From assembly GCF_014200575.1 (NCBI RefSeq), contig NZ_JACHBZ010000014.1:62001-126000 (forward strand): a DNA stretch of 64,000 bases. The letters run 5' to 3'. Numbering within the stretch: position 1 is the first letter of the stretch; every line of letters begins with the position of its first letter. The notes beneath the pieces were generated by a model. That model searched no databases. It saw only the letters and a program-made list of their open reading frames with translations, and was not told where the DNA came from. Shown here in pieces: positions 26,409 through 34,951 of this stretch. The stretch is from Mucilaginibacter saanensis (GTDB lineage: Bacteria > Bacteroidota > Bacteroidia > Sphingobacteriales > Sphingobacteriaceae). The position numbers and the translations under genes are program-made.

Positions 26409-26684
26409 ATGAAACTGATCAAATTTTCAATTATAGCTTTTGCTTTACTATTTTCAGTTCAGTTTGCAAAGGCACAAAGTATATCTATCGGTGCTACATT
26501 TGGTAATGGTTACGGATATCCGCATCATAGGGTAATAGTTACCGGCGGCTATCCCGGATATGCCTACTACAGCCGTCCGGCTTATTATGGCTATGGAGGT
26601 TATTATGCCCGTCCATATTACCCAGGTCGTTATTATGGACGGCACCCCTATTACCGTGAACATCGGTACTACAGACACTGGTAA
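26409..26684 (+). CDS. Small secreted Gly/Tyr/Arg-rich protein
   Basis: 91 residues. A signal peptide ends in AKA before QSISI. The mature 68 residues are dominated by Tyr, Gly, Pro, Arg and His ('YYGYGGYYARPYYPGRYYGR'). This low-complexity composition is common in Bacteroidota periplasmic or surface proteins of unknown role. The first mature stretch 'ISIGATFGNGYGYP' is the only strand-like part. A terminator begins at its stop codon, so it is a one-gene unit, probably expressed at a high level. Confidence 0.7.
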   Translation: MKLIKFSIIAFALLFSVQFAKAQSISIGATFGNGYGYPHHRVIVTGGYPGYAYYSRPAYYGYGGYYARPYYPGRYYGRHPYYREHRYYRHW

Positions 26685-26721
26685 CAAAAAGGACGCTCCG
26701 TATAGGAGTGCCCTTTTTGTT
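26683..26721 (+). terminator. Intrinsic terminator of the Gly/Tyr-rich gene
   Basis: AACAAAAAGG (26683-26692) pairs with CCTTTTTGTT (26712-26721), and the inner CGCTCC pairs with GGAGTG around a TATA-type loop. The stem overlaps the stop codon. It is symmetric enough to serve the convergent multi-PAS gene too. Confidence 0.8.
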
Positions 26722-26729
26722 ATTCAAAT

Positions 26730-29390
26730 CTAATCGGAATTATCTTGTTGATCAGCCGCATCCCTTTCCATCTCAACAATTACGGCATCTAACCTGTCAA
26801 GTTCAACAAGTATATAATCAAGTGTTTCTTCGTTAGCCGGATCTTCTTTCAGCAAAATTGCCAGGCCTTTCAAATTTGCCAAAGGGCTGCGAATGTAATG
26901 AGATTGTTTCCAGGCCATATTTTTAATGCTATTGATCTGGTCGTGAATACGCTGATAGGCTATTTTTAAACTATTTTCAGCGTTTTTTCGTCCGGTAATA
27001 TCATACAGCGCCATCATTAAGCCCAGAATATTTTTGTTGTTGTCAATAATCGGGAATAACCTTACATAATACCAGTATATTATTCCATTCGGCTGTGGGT
27101 AATCAACCTCATAACTGATGTCGTTACCTGATAATACCATTTTGGTAAACTGCATAAACTGCGGAAATCTTTCTGGCGGGAAATAGTCCTTTAGCTTATC
27201 GCCCTTTTGCGGATTATGATTATACTGTTCCCTTACAAACCTGACAGCCATTTGATTAAATTCCAATGCATTAAGATCTTTATCAAACAGTGCGTAAGCC
27301 GTATCTGTAGTATTTAAAATAGTTTGAAGGTTTGCCTCAGATTTTTGCAACAATTCTTCTGATTTTATCTTCGCAGTAATATCATTAGCTAACGAAAGTC
27401 TTACTTGTTTGCCTTCAAAAACAATTTCCTCTGCAATTATCTGAACATTAATAATAGTACCATCCTTTTTTCGATGTTTAAATGCTCCCATGTGGCCCAA
27501 AGCCGGCTCATGCTCTGCGTAACTGACTACAAGTTTATCCCAATCATCCACTAATCTGATATCCTTTATGCTCATTTTTAAAAACTCTTCAACAGTATAG
27601 CCATAAATGCGTACCGCGGCGGCATTAACAGCTATAATAGATAAATCATCCTTAGCAATCATCCACATTGGCAATGGATTGCTATCAAACAACAGTTTAT
27701 ATTTCTGTTCAGAAAGGCGTAGTTCCTCTTCGGCTTTTTTTCGTTTGGTAATATCAATGGCTGAGCCTATGATAGTAGGTTCTCCCGCAATATCTACCCG
27801 GTTGCCATAAAGTTCCACCCAGTTTAAAGAACCGTCTTTACATCGTCCCCTTACTTCATAGTGAACGCTATCTACCTCTCCCATCATGCGTGAGCGCACA
27901 TGCTCCAACGAAATGGCTTTAAAATCATCACTGATAATGATATCAACAGAATCGGCATCGGTTATCTCCCGCTGACTGTAGCCAAAAATTTCAGCAAACC
28001 TGGGGTTAACATAAATATACCTTCCTTTTTGGACAATGTACACGCCAACCATTGATTTGTCTGCCAAAGTCCGGAATTTGAGTTCGGCCTCCTTTAACTC
28101 GGCTTCCATCACTTTGCGGTTAGTAATATCACGGGCAATTACTAACACTTTGTCTTCAGCAAACTTTTTCATGTTAACCTCCATATGAAAAATCAAGCCG
28201 TCCTTTTTCTTAAACCGCCGTTCTTTGATTATTGATCTATCCATAGAAACAGCATTATAATCAATCGGATCAGTTATGAGTTCGTCAGGGGCAATTAGCC
28301 GTTCTATTCTTAATTCCAATAATTCATCACGGGTATAACCAGTCATTTTACACATACTGGCATTTACTTCCATAAAATTGCCTTGTACGTCAAGTACATA
28401 AATAGCATCAGATGCATGTTCAATAAGCAACCGGTATTTTTTTTCGCTAGCCTCTAATTTTGCTACCGTTTTTAAAAGAGCCAATGACCGTTGCTCGGCT
28501 CTCTTCTCTAATGACGTGTTAAGCGCCAGTACTTCATTGTTGGTATTTAACCGCTGTTCATCAATGTTATTAAGCCAATTTGCTGTAATACCTATAATTG
28601 ATAGTATTAAAACTGTAAACAGATAAATCCGCAACTCGGGAGAAAAAAAATGGTCGTCACCCTCAATCTTGAAAATACCAGGGATAATGATAATAAAAAC
28701 CAACGGCAGAAAAAGTCGTCGCGCCATCAGATTACCTACCTTATTACCCGTAAACAGAGTTGCAAACCCGTATTGCGGATGCAAAAGTGATGCAGCTATT
28801 GATAAACAGAGGAAAAGCGTGGTGGTTGGCACCGACATTGAATTGATATAATTGAGCCTGTATAATACCGACAAGCCATATAAATGCCCAATCATAGATA
28901 TTGTAGCAATTGAAGTAATTATATGAAGTATGTATTGCCCGGCGCGATGGAGAAAATTGTTGTTTGTTGCAAAAAAAATAAAGGTGATGCCAAATGAAAA
29001 TATGCAACAAGTGGTATTAACAGCCATTCGTCCTGGATAAGCGTTATTACCGGCATCGGCAAATACATCTTTAACAAAAAGCTCATCTATCCCGCTATTA
29101 AAATGGAATAGGTATTGTGAGGCTACAATTACCCCCAGGCCGGCTGTTATTAAAGATAAAGTAACAAAAGCTAATTTTGTATATTTTAAATGGGGCAATT
29201 GGGTTAAAAATAAGGTTGCCCCTATAAGAGCCAGGCCTAACGCCGTATTAAACTTAAGACCCATAAATTGCGGTACCAGTTCCTCAATACTATTGATATT
29301 CGAAAGCCTTCCGGCCATAACCAAAGCGGCTATAATTACGGCTATCAGGCTCGTAACTATTATAATGGTATTTTTTTGAGGATTATCCAT
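26730..29390 (-). CDS. Membrane multi-PAS sensor ending in a histidine-kinase phosphoacceptor helix without ATPase domain
   Basis: 886 residues. The N-terminal ~270 residues hold about eight hydrophobic helices. A short coiled coil ('EEQRLNTNNEVLALN' region) leads into four PAS domains at about 315-435, 440-560, 565-685 and 695-805, several with the 'VLVIARDITNRK' or 'GSAIDITKRKKAEEEL' linker. The end, 'MAWKQSHYIRSPLANLKGLA', is an H-box (H831), but only 55 residues follow and no N, G1 or G2 box is present. The protein can therefore receive or relay signals but cannot phosphorylate itself. Related Bacteroidota proteins also stop there, so this is probably natural. It is the left neighbour of the KaiBC region, one gene removed. 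Confidence 0.82.
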   Translation of the reverse strand: MDNPQKNTIIIVTSLIAVIIAALVMAGRLSNINSIEELVPQFMGLKFNTALGLALIGATLFLTQLPHLKYTKLAFVTLSLITAGLGVIVASQYLFHFNSGIDELFVKDVFADAGNNAYPGRMAVNTTCCIFSFGITFIFFATNNNFLHRAGQYILHIITSIATISMIGHLYGLSVLYRLNYINSMSVPTTTLFLCLSIAASLLHPQYGFATLFTGNKVGNLMARRLFLPLVFIIIIPGIFKIEGDDHFFSPELRIYLFTVLILSIIGITANWLNNIDEQRLNTNNEVLALNTSLEKRAEQRSLALLKTVAKLEASEKKYRLLIEHASDAIYVLDVQGNFMEVNASMCKMTGYTRDELLELRIERLIAPDELITDPIDYNAVSMDRSIIKERRFKKKDGLIFHMEVNMKKFAEDKVLVIARDITNRKVMEAELKEAELKFRTLADKSMVGVYIVQKGRYIYVNPRFAEIFGYSQREITDADSVDIIISDDFKAISLEHVRSRMMGEVDSVHYEVRGRCKDGSLNWVELYGNRVDIAGEPTIIGSAIDITKRKKAEEELRLSEQKYKLLFDSNPLPMWMIAKDDLSIIAVNAAAVRIYGYTVEEFLKMSIKDIRLVDDWDKLVVSYAEHEPALGHMGAFKHRKKDGTIINVQIIAEEIVFEGKQVRLSLANDITAKIKSEELLQKSEANLQTILNTTDTAYALFDKDLNALEFNQMAVRFVREQYNHNPQKGDKLKDYFPPERFPQFMQFTKMVLSGNDISYEVDYPQPNGIIYWYYVRLFPIIDNNKNILGLMMALYDITGRKNAENSLKIAYQRIHDQINSIKNMAWKQSHYIRSPLANLKGLAILLKEDPANEETLDYILVELDRLDAVIVEMERDAADQQDNSD

Positions 29391-29599
29391 CTAAACCAAT
29401 TATGCCATCAACTACGGTTATTAAATACTGATTACTTTATGCGTATACGGATAAATAGATGTTACCGGCTAATTAAATAAATATAAAATCAGCAAAAGGG
29501 ATTTTATTTACTGAATTCATTTAAACCAAAGCTATTTACTATAAAGCGGGGCTGCTTATAAGCTAAAGTTACACAAAAACCAGGCCGCAAGGTTTAATA

Positions 29600-30376
29600 C
29601 TACCGCTTACCACCTAAAAAATTCTGCAAAGCCTGTTGGGTAAAGGCTGATAATACGAGTTCGCCGCTAACGGCGGCACGCTGGGCTAATAATGTATCCC
29701 AATCTTCTGTTCCTTCCCATAATATTTGTTTTAGTCCGGCAAGTGCATCAGGATGGTAAGATGCCAGTTTTTGCGTAAGGTCATTAATTGCGACATCAAG
29801 TTCGGCAATGTCTGCATATAGTTCGTTATATAATCCCTTTTCTGCAGCCCATTGGGCAGTTTGAAAATCAGACGTCCTGATGGTAAGTTGCGAAAAAGCC
29901 GGCAACCCTATTTTACGGGTTACAGCAGGCGATATGACAAATGGCCCTATACCAATTGCCAGCTCACTTAATTTTACAGCTGCAAATTGTGTAGCCAAAC
30001 AATAATCAGCTGCTGCAGCTAGGCCTACGCCGCCACCTACGGCCTTGCCTTGTACCCTTACTATAATAATCTTTGGCGATTTGCGGCATGCATTAATAAC
30101 CCTTGCAAAGCCTGAAAAAAATAATGCTCCTGCCTCTTTGTCCTTGATCTGCAACAGCTCATCAAAACTTGCACCGGCACAAAATGTACGGTCACCCTCG
30201 CTTTTTAAAACTATAACTTTTACCTCTTTATCATAACCCGCCTCAACAACGCTATCTGCCAGCTTGTTTAAAAGATTGGTTGGAAGTGAATTCTGTGCAG
30301 GATGGTAAAAGCTAATGGTTGCAATACCATTTAAACTTTTTACAAGTGATACATTTCCGTTATCGGCAGCCTGCAT
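29600..30376 (-). CDS. Enoyl-CoA hydratase/isomerase family protein
   Basis: 258 residues, crotonase fold. 'RTFCAGASFDELLQ' forms the first oxyanion-hole strand and 'VQGKAVGGGVGLAAAADYCLAT' the second. The position of catalytic Glu144 in rat enoyl-CoA hydratase (usual GGGxEL) is Gly here, whereas the second glutamate is kept in 'VKLSELAIGIGP'. It acts on a CoA thioester; hydratase, isomerase and methylglutaconyl-CoA-type roles are all possible. The gene lies between the multi-PAS protein and the Kai operon on the same strand, separated by about 110 bp, so it is probably unrelated to the clock. Confidence 0.85.
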   Translation of the reverse strand: MQAADNGNVSLVKSLNGIATISFYHPAQNSLPTNLLNKLADSVVEAGYDKEVKVIVLKSEGDRTFCAGASFDELLQIKDKEAGALFFSGFARVINACRKSPKIIIVRVQGKAVGGGVGLAAAADYCLATQFAAVKLSELAIGIGPFVISPAVTRKIGLPAFSQLTIRTSDFQTAQWAAEKGLYNELYADIAELDVAINDLTQKLASYHPDALAGLKQILWEGTEDWDTLLAQRAAVSGELVLSAFTQQALQNFLGGKR

Positions 30377-30486
30377 AATTACTGGGTTTAATTTTAGGTG
30401 ATTAATTGATCAATGACCTATATGTCCAATATCAGAAGTATTTAACTTATCTGCAATTTTTGTTAAAAAAATAGCCGGCGAGGTAA

Positions 30487-32151
30487 CTATGATAACAGTG
30501 GCAATTCAAAGTAAAAAGTTGCACCTACGCCTAACTCACTCTCCACACCTATTTTACCCTGATGGTTATTAATAATTTCGGTGCTAATATAAAGGCCCAT
30601 TCCTAAACCACTGGTCATAAACTTTTTATCTTCAACCCTGTAAAAGCGTTCAAATATTTTATCCAACTGCTCTTCAGACAAACCTATCCCAAAGTCTGTT
30701 ACCGATACACGCACTACATGGTCATGTACCGCAGTTTTAAGGATGATCTGTTTATTAACCTGCGAATATTTTACTGCATTATTTACAAAATTCATTAAAA
30801 CCTGTTCTAACCGCTCAGCATTACCGTTTATACGCAACCCAAGAGTTGATTGGTTATCAAAATCATAAAGCGGATAAATGTGCTTTGCATTTTCAATAGC
30901 AAGCTTTATTAAATTAGACAGGTCAACTTCGCCCATTGCATATTCAAGTCTGCCGGCTTGTATCTTACTTACATCAAGCAGGTCATTAACCAGGCGTTGC
31001 AGCTTATTGATAGCCACACTGGCCTTTTCAATATATTGCTTAACTACGGGTGGCACATCTTCTTTTTTGTAATTGGTTATCAGCTGTAAATATCCCTTTA
31101 AACTTGTCAATGGTGTTTTAAGTTCATGGCTGGCTATCCCTATAAACTCGTCTTTACGATCCATTTCCTTTTTCTGATCCTCAATATCTGTAGCTGTACC
31201 CACCCAAAAAATTATTTCGCCTTTATCATCTCTCAGCGGAATGGCCCTGTTTAAATGCCAGCGGTACGTATCATCCCACTTTTTATAACGATTTTCGACC
31301 TCAAAAATGTTCCCGGTTTTTAGGGCGGAAATGTACTTTTCCATAGTGTGGGGCAAATCATCCGGATGCACAACGTGCTGCCATCCCCAGCCTGCGGTTT
31401 CTCCATATCGCCGGCCTGTATAATTATACCATTGCTGATTATAAAAATCAACCTCACCACCGGGCAGGTTTGTCCAGGTCATCTGAGGGATATTATTGGC
31501 AAGCAGTTTAAAATGCTCTCTGCTGATCAGCAGATCATTAGTACGCTCCCTTACGGTATCTTCCAGTTCGTTGTTTAATTTTTCGGCTGCATTTTGAGCT
31601 GCTAAAAGTTGTTCATTCTTTACTTTCAACTCCCATTCAGCCTCCTTTTGACTGGTAAGATCGGTTAAAATAAGACTGAGCGCCGTCCCTTCATCTAAAT
31701 CAAGTGTAGTGCATGAAACCAAACAAGGCGTCAATTGAAAATTTTTATTAGCAAGCAGTATTTCGCTTTTAAAATCTTCGTCCCATCCCCGTTTTATTAC
31801 CTCATTAAATTTACTGGCCGATATTTCGGGAATAAAAGTATTGAAATTTAAACCGATTACCTTTTCGAGCGGCAAGTTCATCATGGCAGCAAAACGCGAG
31901 TTACTGTATAAAATAATCCCGCCACGGTTAAGGGTTACCGCCCCCTCATTCATTTTTTCTATAAAAACACGGTAGGTTTGATCGGCAGTTTTAAGCGTAT
32001 ACAACCGGTGCCCATCTTCGCCCCTAACAATAAGTGCGTCAACCTGTCCGCTCCGGATAGCTTCAATGGTATCGTTCGCCTCCTCAAGTTGACGCAGAAG
32101 CTCATTATTCCGGTTCAATAATTCCTGGTGTGTATCTTTAGCCGTATCCAT
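30487..32151 (-). CDS. PAS-domain histidine kinase of the KaiBC operon
   Basis: 554 residues, no membrane helix. The N-terminus carries 'TIEAIRSGQVDALIVRGEDG', a conserved segment seen in kinases linked to kaiBC in other bacteria. PAS domains lie at ~60-175 and ~210-330. HisKA begins at 'FIGIASHELKTPLTSL' (H342). The ATPase domain follows with an N-box 'MNFVNNAVKYS' and G boxes 'VTDFGIGLS' and 'GLGMGLYISTEI'. It is a complete kinase. Its ATG overlaps the stop of the second kaiB (TAATG), so kaiC, both kaiB and the kinase form one transcript. It is the likely output or input kinase of the Kai proteins; the response regulator partner may be the plus-strand one 6 kb away. Confidence 0.88.
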   Translation of the reverse strand: MDTAKDTHQELLNRNNELLRQLEEANDTIEAIRSGQVDALIVRGEDGHRLYTLKTADQTYRVFIEKMNEGAVTLNRGGIILYSNSRFAAMMNLPLEKVIGLNFNTFIPEISASKFNEVIKRGWDEDFKSEILLANKNFQLTPCLVSCTTLDLDEGTALSLILTDLTSQKEAEWELKVKNEQLLAAQNAAEKLNNELEDTVRERTNDLLISREHFKLLANNIPQMTWTNLPGGEVDFYNQQWYNYTGRRYGETAGWGWQHVVHPDDLPHTMEKYISALKTGNIFEVENRYKKWDDTYRWHLNRAIPLRDDKGEIIFWVGTATDIEDQKKEMDRKDEFIGIASHELKTPLTSLKGYLQLITNYKKEDVPPVVKQYIEKASVAINKLQRLVNDLLDVSKIQAGRLEYAMGEVDLSNLIKLAIENAKHIYPLYDFDNQSTLGLRINGNAERLEQVLMNFVNNAVKYSQVNKQIILKTAVHDHVVRVSVTDFGIGLSEEQLDKIFERFYRVEDKKFMTSGLGMGLYISTEIINNHQGKIGVESELGVGATFYFELPLLS

Positions 32152-32486
32152 TAGTTATCTATATGTAAACCGAGTCCTTTCAAAACTTTGGTGGTATTTG
32201 ACATATCGCCTATTAACCGGCGTTCTATCCCCGGTGCTTTTTTTATCAGCAGCGGCAAAGCAATAATTTGCTCAAGCTCAGCAATTAATGGTTGCTGATA
32301 AACATCAATAATTTCCAGATCATAATTACCCTTTAAATGGGCCTCGCAGATATCTTTTAAGTTTGATATAGCACGTGATGAATTTGGTGAGGCTCCGGTT
32401 ACAAACAGGCGTAACTGAAAAACATGCTGTTCATGTTCATGAATAACGTTTTCGTCAGATAAAGGCAATTGATCTTGTTCAGACAT
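32151..32486 (-). CDS. kaiB2: KaiB-like protein (second copy, with acidic N-terminal extension)
   Basis: 111 residues. After an extra ~20-residue acidic N-terminus, the thioredoxin-like KaiB fold begins at 'VFQLRLFVTGASPNSSRAISNLKDICEAH', then 'YDLEIIDVYQQPLIAELEQIIALPLLIKKAPGIERRLIGD'. KaiB binds KaiC and, in cyanobacteria, switches fold to do so. Compared with the other copy, it has NSS in place of KSV near the first loop and less similarity to Synechococcus KaiB, so it may have a different role (KaiB3-like). It starts 12 nt after the first kaiB and overlaps the kinase start. Confidence 0.85.
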   Translation of the reverse strand: MSEQDQLPLSDENVIHEHEQHVFQLRLFVTGASPNSSRAISNLKDICEAHLKGNYDLEIIDVYQQPLIAELEQIIALPLLIKKAPGIERRLIGDMSNTTKVLKGLGLHIDN

Positions 32487-32498
32487 TGTGTTTACAGT

Positions 32499-32786
32499 TT
32501 AACGGGGAAGGATATTTAAACCCACCAATACTTTCTCTTCATTTGACAAATCGCCAATTATTTTGCGGATAGGCTCAGGTACCTTGCGTACCAAAGTAGG
32601 TATCGCAAATATCTGGTCGCCTTCGGCCAATTGCGGCTTAACCAAAAGGTCAATCACTTCAATAGTATATTGTCCTTTCAGATGTTCTTCACAGTACCGT
32701 TTAAGGTTAGCCAGCGCGGTAACAGATTTTGCTGTTTTACCCGCCACATATAACCTTAATTCATAATTTATTACTTCCTCTTCCAT
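32499..32786 (-). CDS. kaiB: KaiB, canonical type
   Basis: 95 residues. The match to Synechococcus KaiB is clear: '[26 protein letters not shown]', '[22 protein letters not shown]' and '[22 protein letters not shown]' each follow the cyanobacterial pattern ([60 protein letters not shown]). It should bind the KaiC CI ring and favour dephosphorylation. The ATG overlaps the kaiC stop (TAATG), which couples their synthesis. Confidence 0.95.
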   Translation of the reverse strand: MEEEVINYELRLYVAGKTAKSVTALANLKRYCEEHLKGQYTIEVIDLLVKPQLAEGDQIFAIPTLVRKVPEPIRKIIGDLSNEEKVLVGLNILPR

Positions 32787-34525
32787 TACTTTTTACTCCT
32801 GATTTGTTTTTCGGTTTCAATTCCTCTTCTCATCTTCGTTATCTCTTTCCGGTTATTTTCAATAATTTGCTGTTTCAGTTCTTCCTCAATATAAATTTTA
32901 TTCAGCTCTTCCTCTGTCGATTCAAATTCAGCCTGCAGGCTTGATATTTTTGACTCCAGCATTTTACGTTTGCGAATTATTTCTTTGTCTTTACGGGTTA
33001 CAGCAAAATCTCGTAAAGCAACACCTGTTTTTTCTTTTAGTTTTTGTGCTTCCCTTGCTGATCCTGTAAGTACGCCTTCCGGACCCAGGTAAACGTCAAC
33101 CAGGTCAAGTCCTTTATCAGTTATAATAAATTCACGCACCTGGTTTGAGTGTTTCATTCCGCGCGATTTCATAATATACATTCCGCGGTTACGCTCCCCG
33201 TTATACTCAATGTCCCTTACCAAAAGCCAGGCATCAACCAGTGAGGATACCCCCTCATCTGTTTGTTCGCTCACTATGGTGTTTAAGGATAGGGCCGTGA
33301 ACATTACTGTAATTTGCTCTTCCTGTAAAAAATCTATCAGCCTTACCAGCATTGATTTTACTTCACTTACAGAACCAACGGTGATCAGGTTAGTTATTGG
33401 GTCAAGTATTACGGCTTCGGGTTTAAATTTTTTAATGTTCTTATACATCGATACCAAATGCATCTCCAACCCATACAGCGTTGGGCGCGAAGCATAAAAT
33501 TGCAACAATCCGCTATCAACATGTTTTTGCAGATCAACATTAATAGAGCCCATGTTACGGATGATTTGCTTTGGTGATTCTTCAAAGGCAAAATAAAGGC
33601 ATTTTTTCTTTTGCTGGCAGGTTTCATTAGCAAAATAAGCAGCTATACTGGTTTTACCGGTGCCGGCCGTGCCTGAAACTAAAATACTGCTACCCTTAAA
33701 AAAGCCCTTACCGCCAAGCATTTCATCAAGCGCCGGGATACCCGATGGTATTCTCTTTGACGATACTTCCTTTTCAAGTTTCAGAGAGGTTACCGGTAAT
33801 ACTGAAATACCTTCCTCATCAATTAAAAAAGGATACTCATTGGTACCGTGTTGTGATCCCCGGTATTTCACTACCCGCAAACGACGGGTTGATATTTGAT
33901 TAATAACCCTATGATCAAGCAATATCACACAATCTGACACGTACTCCTCTAAGCCCTGGCGCGTTAATGATCCCCCTTCTCCCTTTTCGCCAGTTATAAT
34001 AGCAGTAACACTCTTTTCTTTTAAAAAACTAAATAAGCGGCGTAATTCTGCACGCAATATGGCTTGGTCTGACAAACCCGAAAAAAGATTTTCAAGTGTA
34101 TCAAGCACTACTCTTTTAGCACCAATGCTATCAATGGCATAACCAAGCCTTATAAATAATCCCTCCAGGTCATACTCACCGGTTTCTTCAATTTCGCTCC
34201 GGTCAATATGTACGTGATCGAGCTTTACCTTGTGTTCGGCTTGTAGTTTATTTAAATCAAAACCCAAAGATGCCACATTCATAGCAAGCTCTTCAGCTTT
34301 TTCTTCAAAGGCCATAAACACACCGGGCTCATTAAACTCGGTAGCCCCTCGTATTATAAATTCAAGTGACATTAATGTTTTACCACACCCGGCCTCACCG
34401 CAAATAAGCGTTGGTCTGCCCTTGGGCAACCCACCACTGGTTATTTCATCTAAACCGGTAATTCCGGTTGATGTTTTAGGTAAATGGGCAATGCTGTGCT
34501 GTTGTTTTTTATGAGATTTCGTCAT
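32786..34525 (-). CDS. kaiC: KaiC-type circadian clock ATPase/kinase
   Basis: 579 residues from the ATG at 34525; a TTG 9 nt upstream is a weaker option. There are two RecA-like domains. CI has Walker A 'GEAGCGKT' (43-50) and catalytic Glu pair E74-E75. CII has Walker A 'GTAGTGKT' (285-292) and E315-E316. Aligning by eye to Synechococcus KaiC (TDSHIST), 'TDEGVSS' puts T422 at T426, S427 at S431 and S428 at T432, so three phosphorylation-region hydroxyls are kept. Past residue ~490 the protein has a ~70-residue charged coiled coil not found in Synechococcus KaiC. It heads the operon kaiC-kaiB-kaiB2-kinase. No kaiA occurs here, so it may act as a damped timer or stress regulator. Confidence 0.93.
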   Translation of the reverse strand: MTKSHKKQQHSIAHLPKTSTGITGLDEITSGGLPKGRPTLICGEAGCGKTLMSLEFIIRGATEFNEPGVFMAFEEKAEELAMNVASLGFDLNKLQAEHKVKLDHVHIDRSEIEETGEYDLEGLFIRLGYAIDSIGAKRVVLDTLENLFSGLSDQAILRAELRRLFSFLKEKSVTAIITGEKGEGGSLTRQGLEEYVSDCVILLDHRVINQISTRRLRVVKYRGSQHGTNEYPFLIDEEGISVLPVTSLKLEKEVSSKRIPSGIPALDEMLGGKGFFKGSSILVSGTAGTGKTSIAAYFANETCQQKKKCLYFAFEESPKQIIRNMGSINVDLQKHVDSGLLQFYASRPTLYGLEMHLVSMYKNIKKFKPEAVILDPITNLITVGSVSEVKSMLVRLIDFLQEEQITVMFTALSLNTIVSEQTDEGVSSLVDAWLLVRDIEYNGERNRGMYIMKSRGMKHSNQVREFIITDKGLDLVDVYLGPEGVLTGSAREAQKLKEKTGVALRDFAVTRKDKEIIRKRKMLESKISSLQAEFESTEEELNKIYIEEELKQQIIENNRKEITKMRRGIETEKQIRSKK

Positions 34526-34951
34526 TGTAAACAAATATTTTTATTCAATATGAAATAAACATGTTATATGAATTACACGCTATTTCTGTTCTAAATGGTT
34601 AGTAAATACCGATTGGGCTAAAATTGTTTTACCTCAATAAATTAATTTACACCAATGTTTAATCTCAAAAGTGGTAAGGTGATTTGTAGAGAACAATGTG
34701 TATGTGGCATAAAGAGATTGGACTGGTATTGATATCTGAAGTTTTCTAAACATAGTATTTTAATCTGTAAATACACAAATAATATATTTTTTATCGTATT
34801 TAATTATTTAATGCTGTTTGAGTAAAAAATATTAAAATAAAAAGGAATTATTGATTCTAATCAACCTAATTAGTTAACTATATGATCATGGCTTCTTTTT
34901 CATTCGGTTACATGAATATTAAAGAAGTATATTTATACATTTATCGGCATA
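34526..34951. other. Divergent control region between kaiC and the six-PAS kinase gene
   Basis: 426 bp, very AT-rich, no plausible gene. On the minus strand AATATTTG lies just upstream of kaiC (one base from TAnnTTTG). On the plus strand TATATTTA occurs about 20 nt before the kinase gene, also one base off. Shared regulation of the two blocks from this region is possible, but I see no obvious operator palindrome. Confidence 0.5.

Noticed and set aside
34640..34740. 25-codon frame upstream of the six-PAS kinase
   Set aside because: Short, Cys-rich, no start context; not enough to call a leader peptide.
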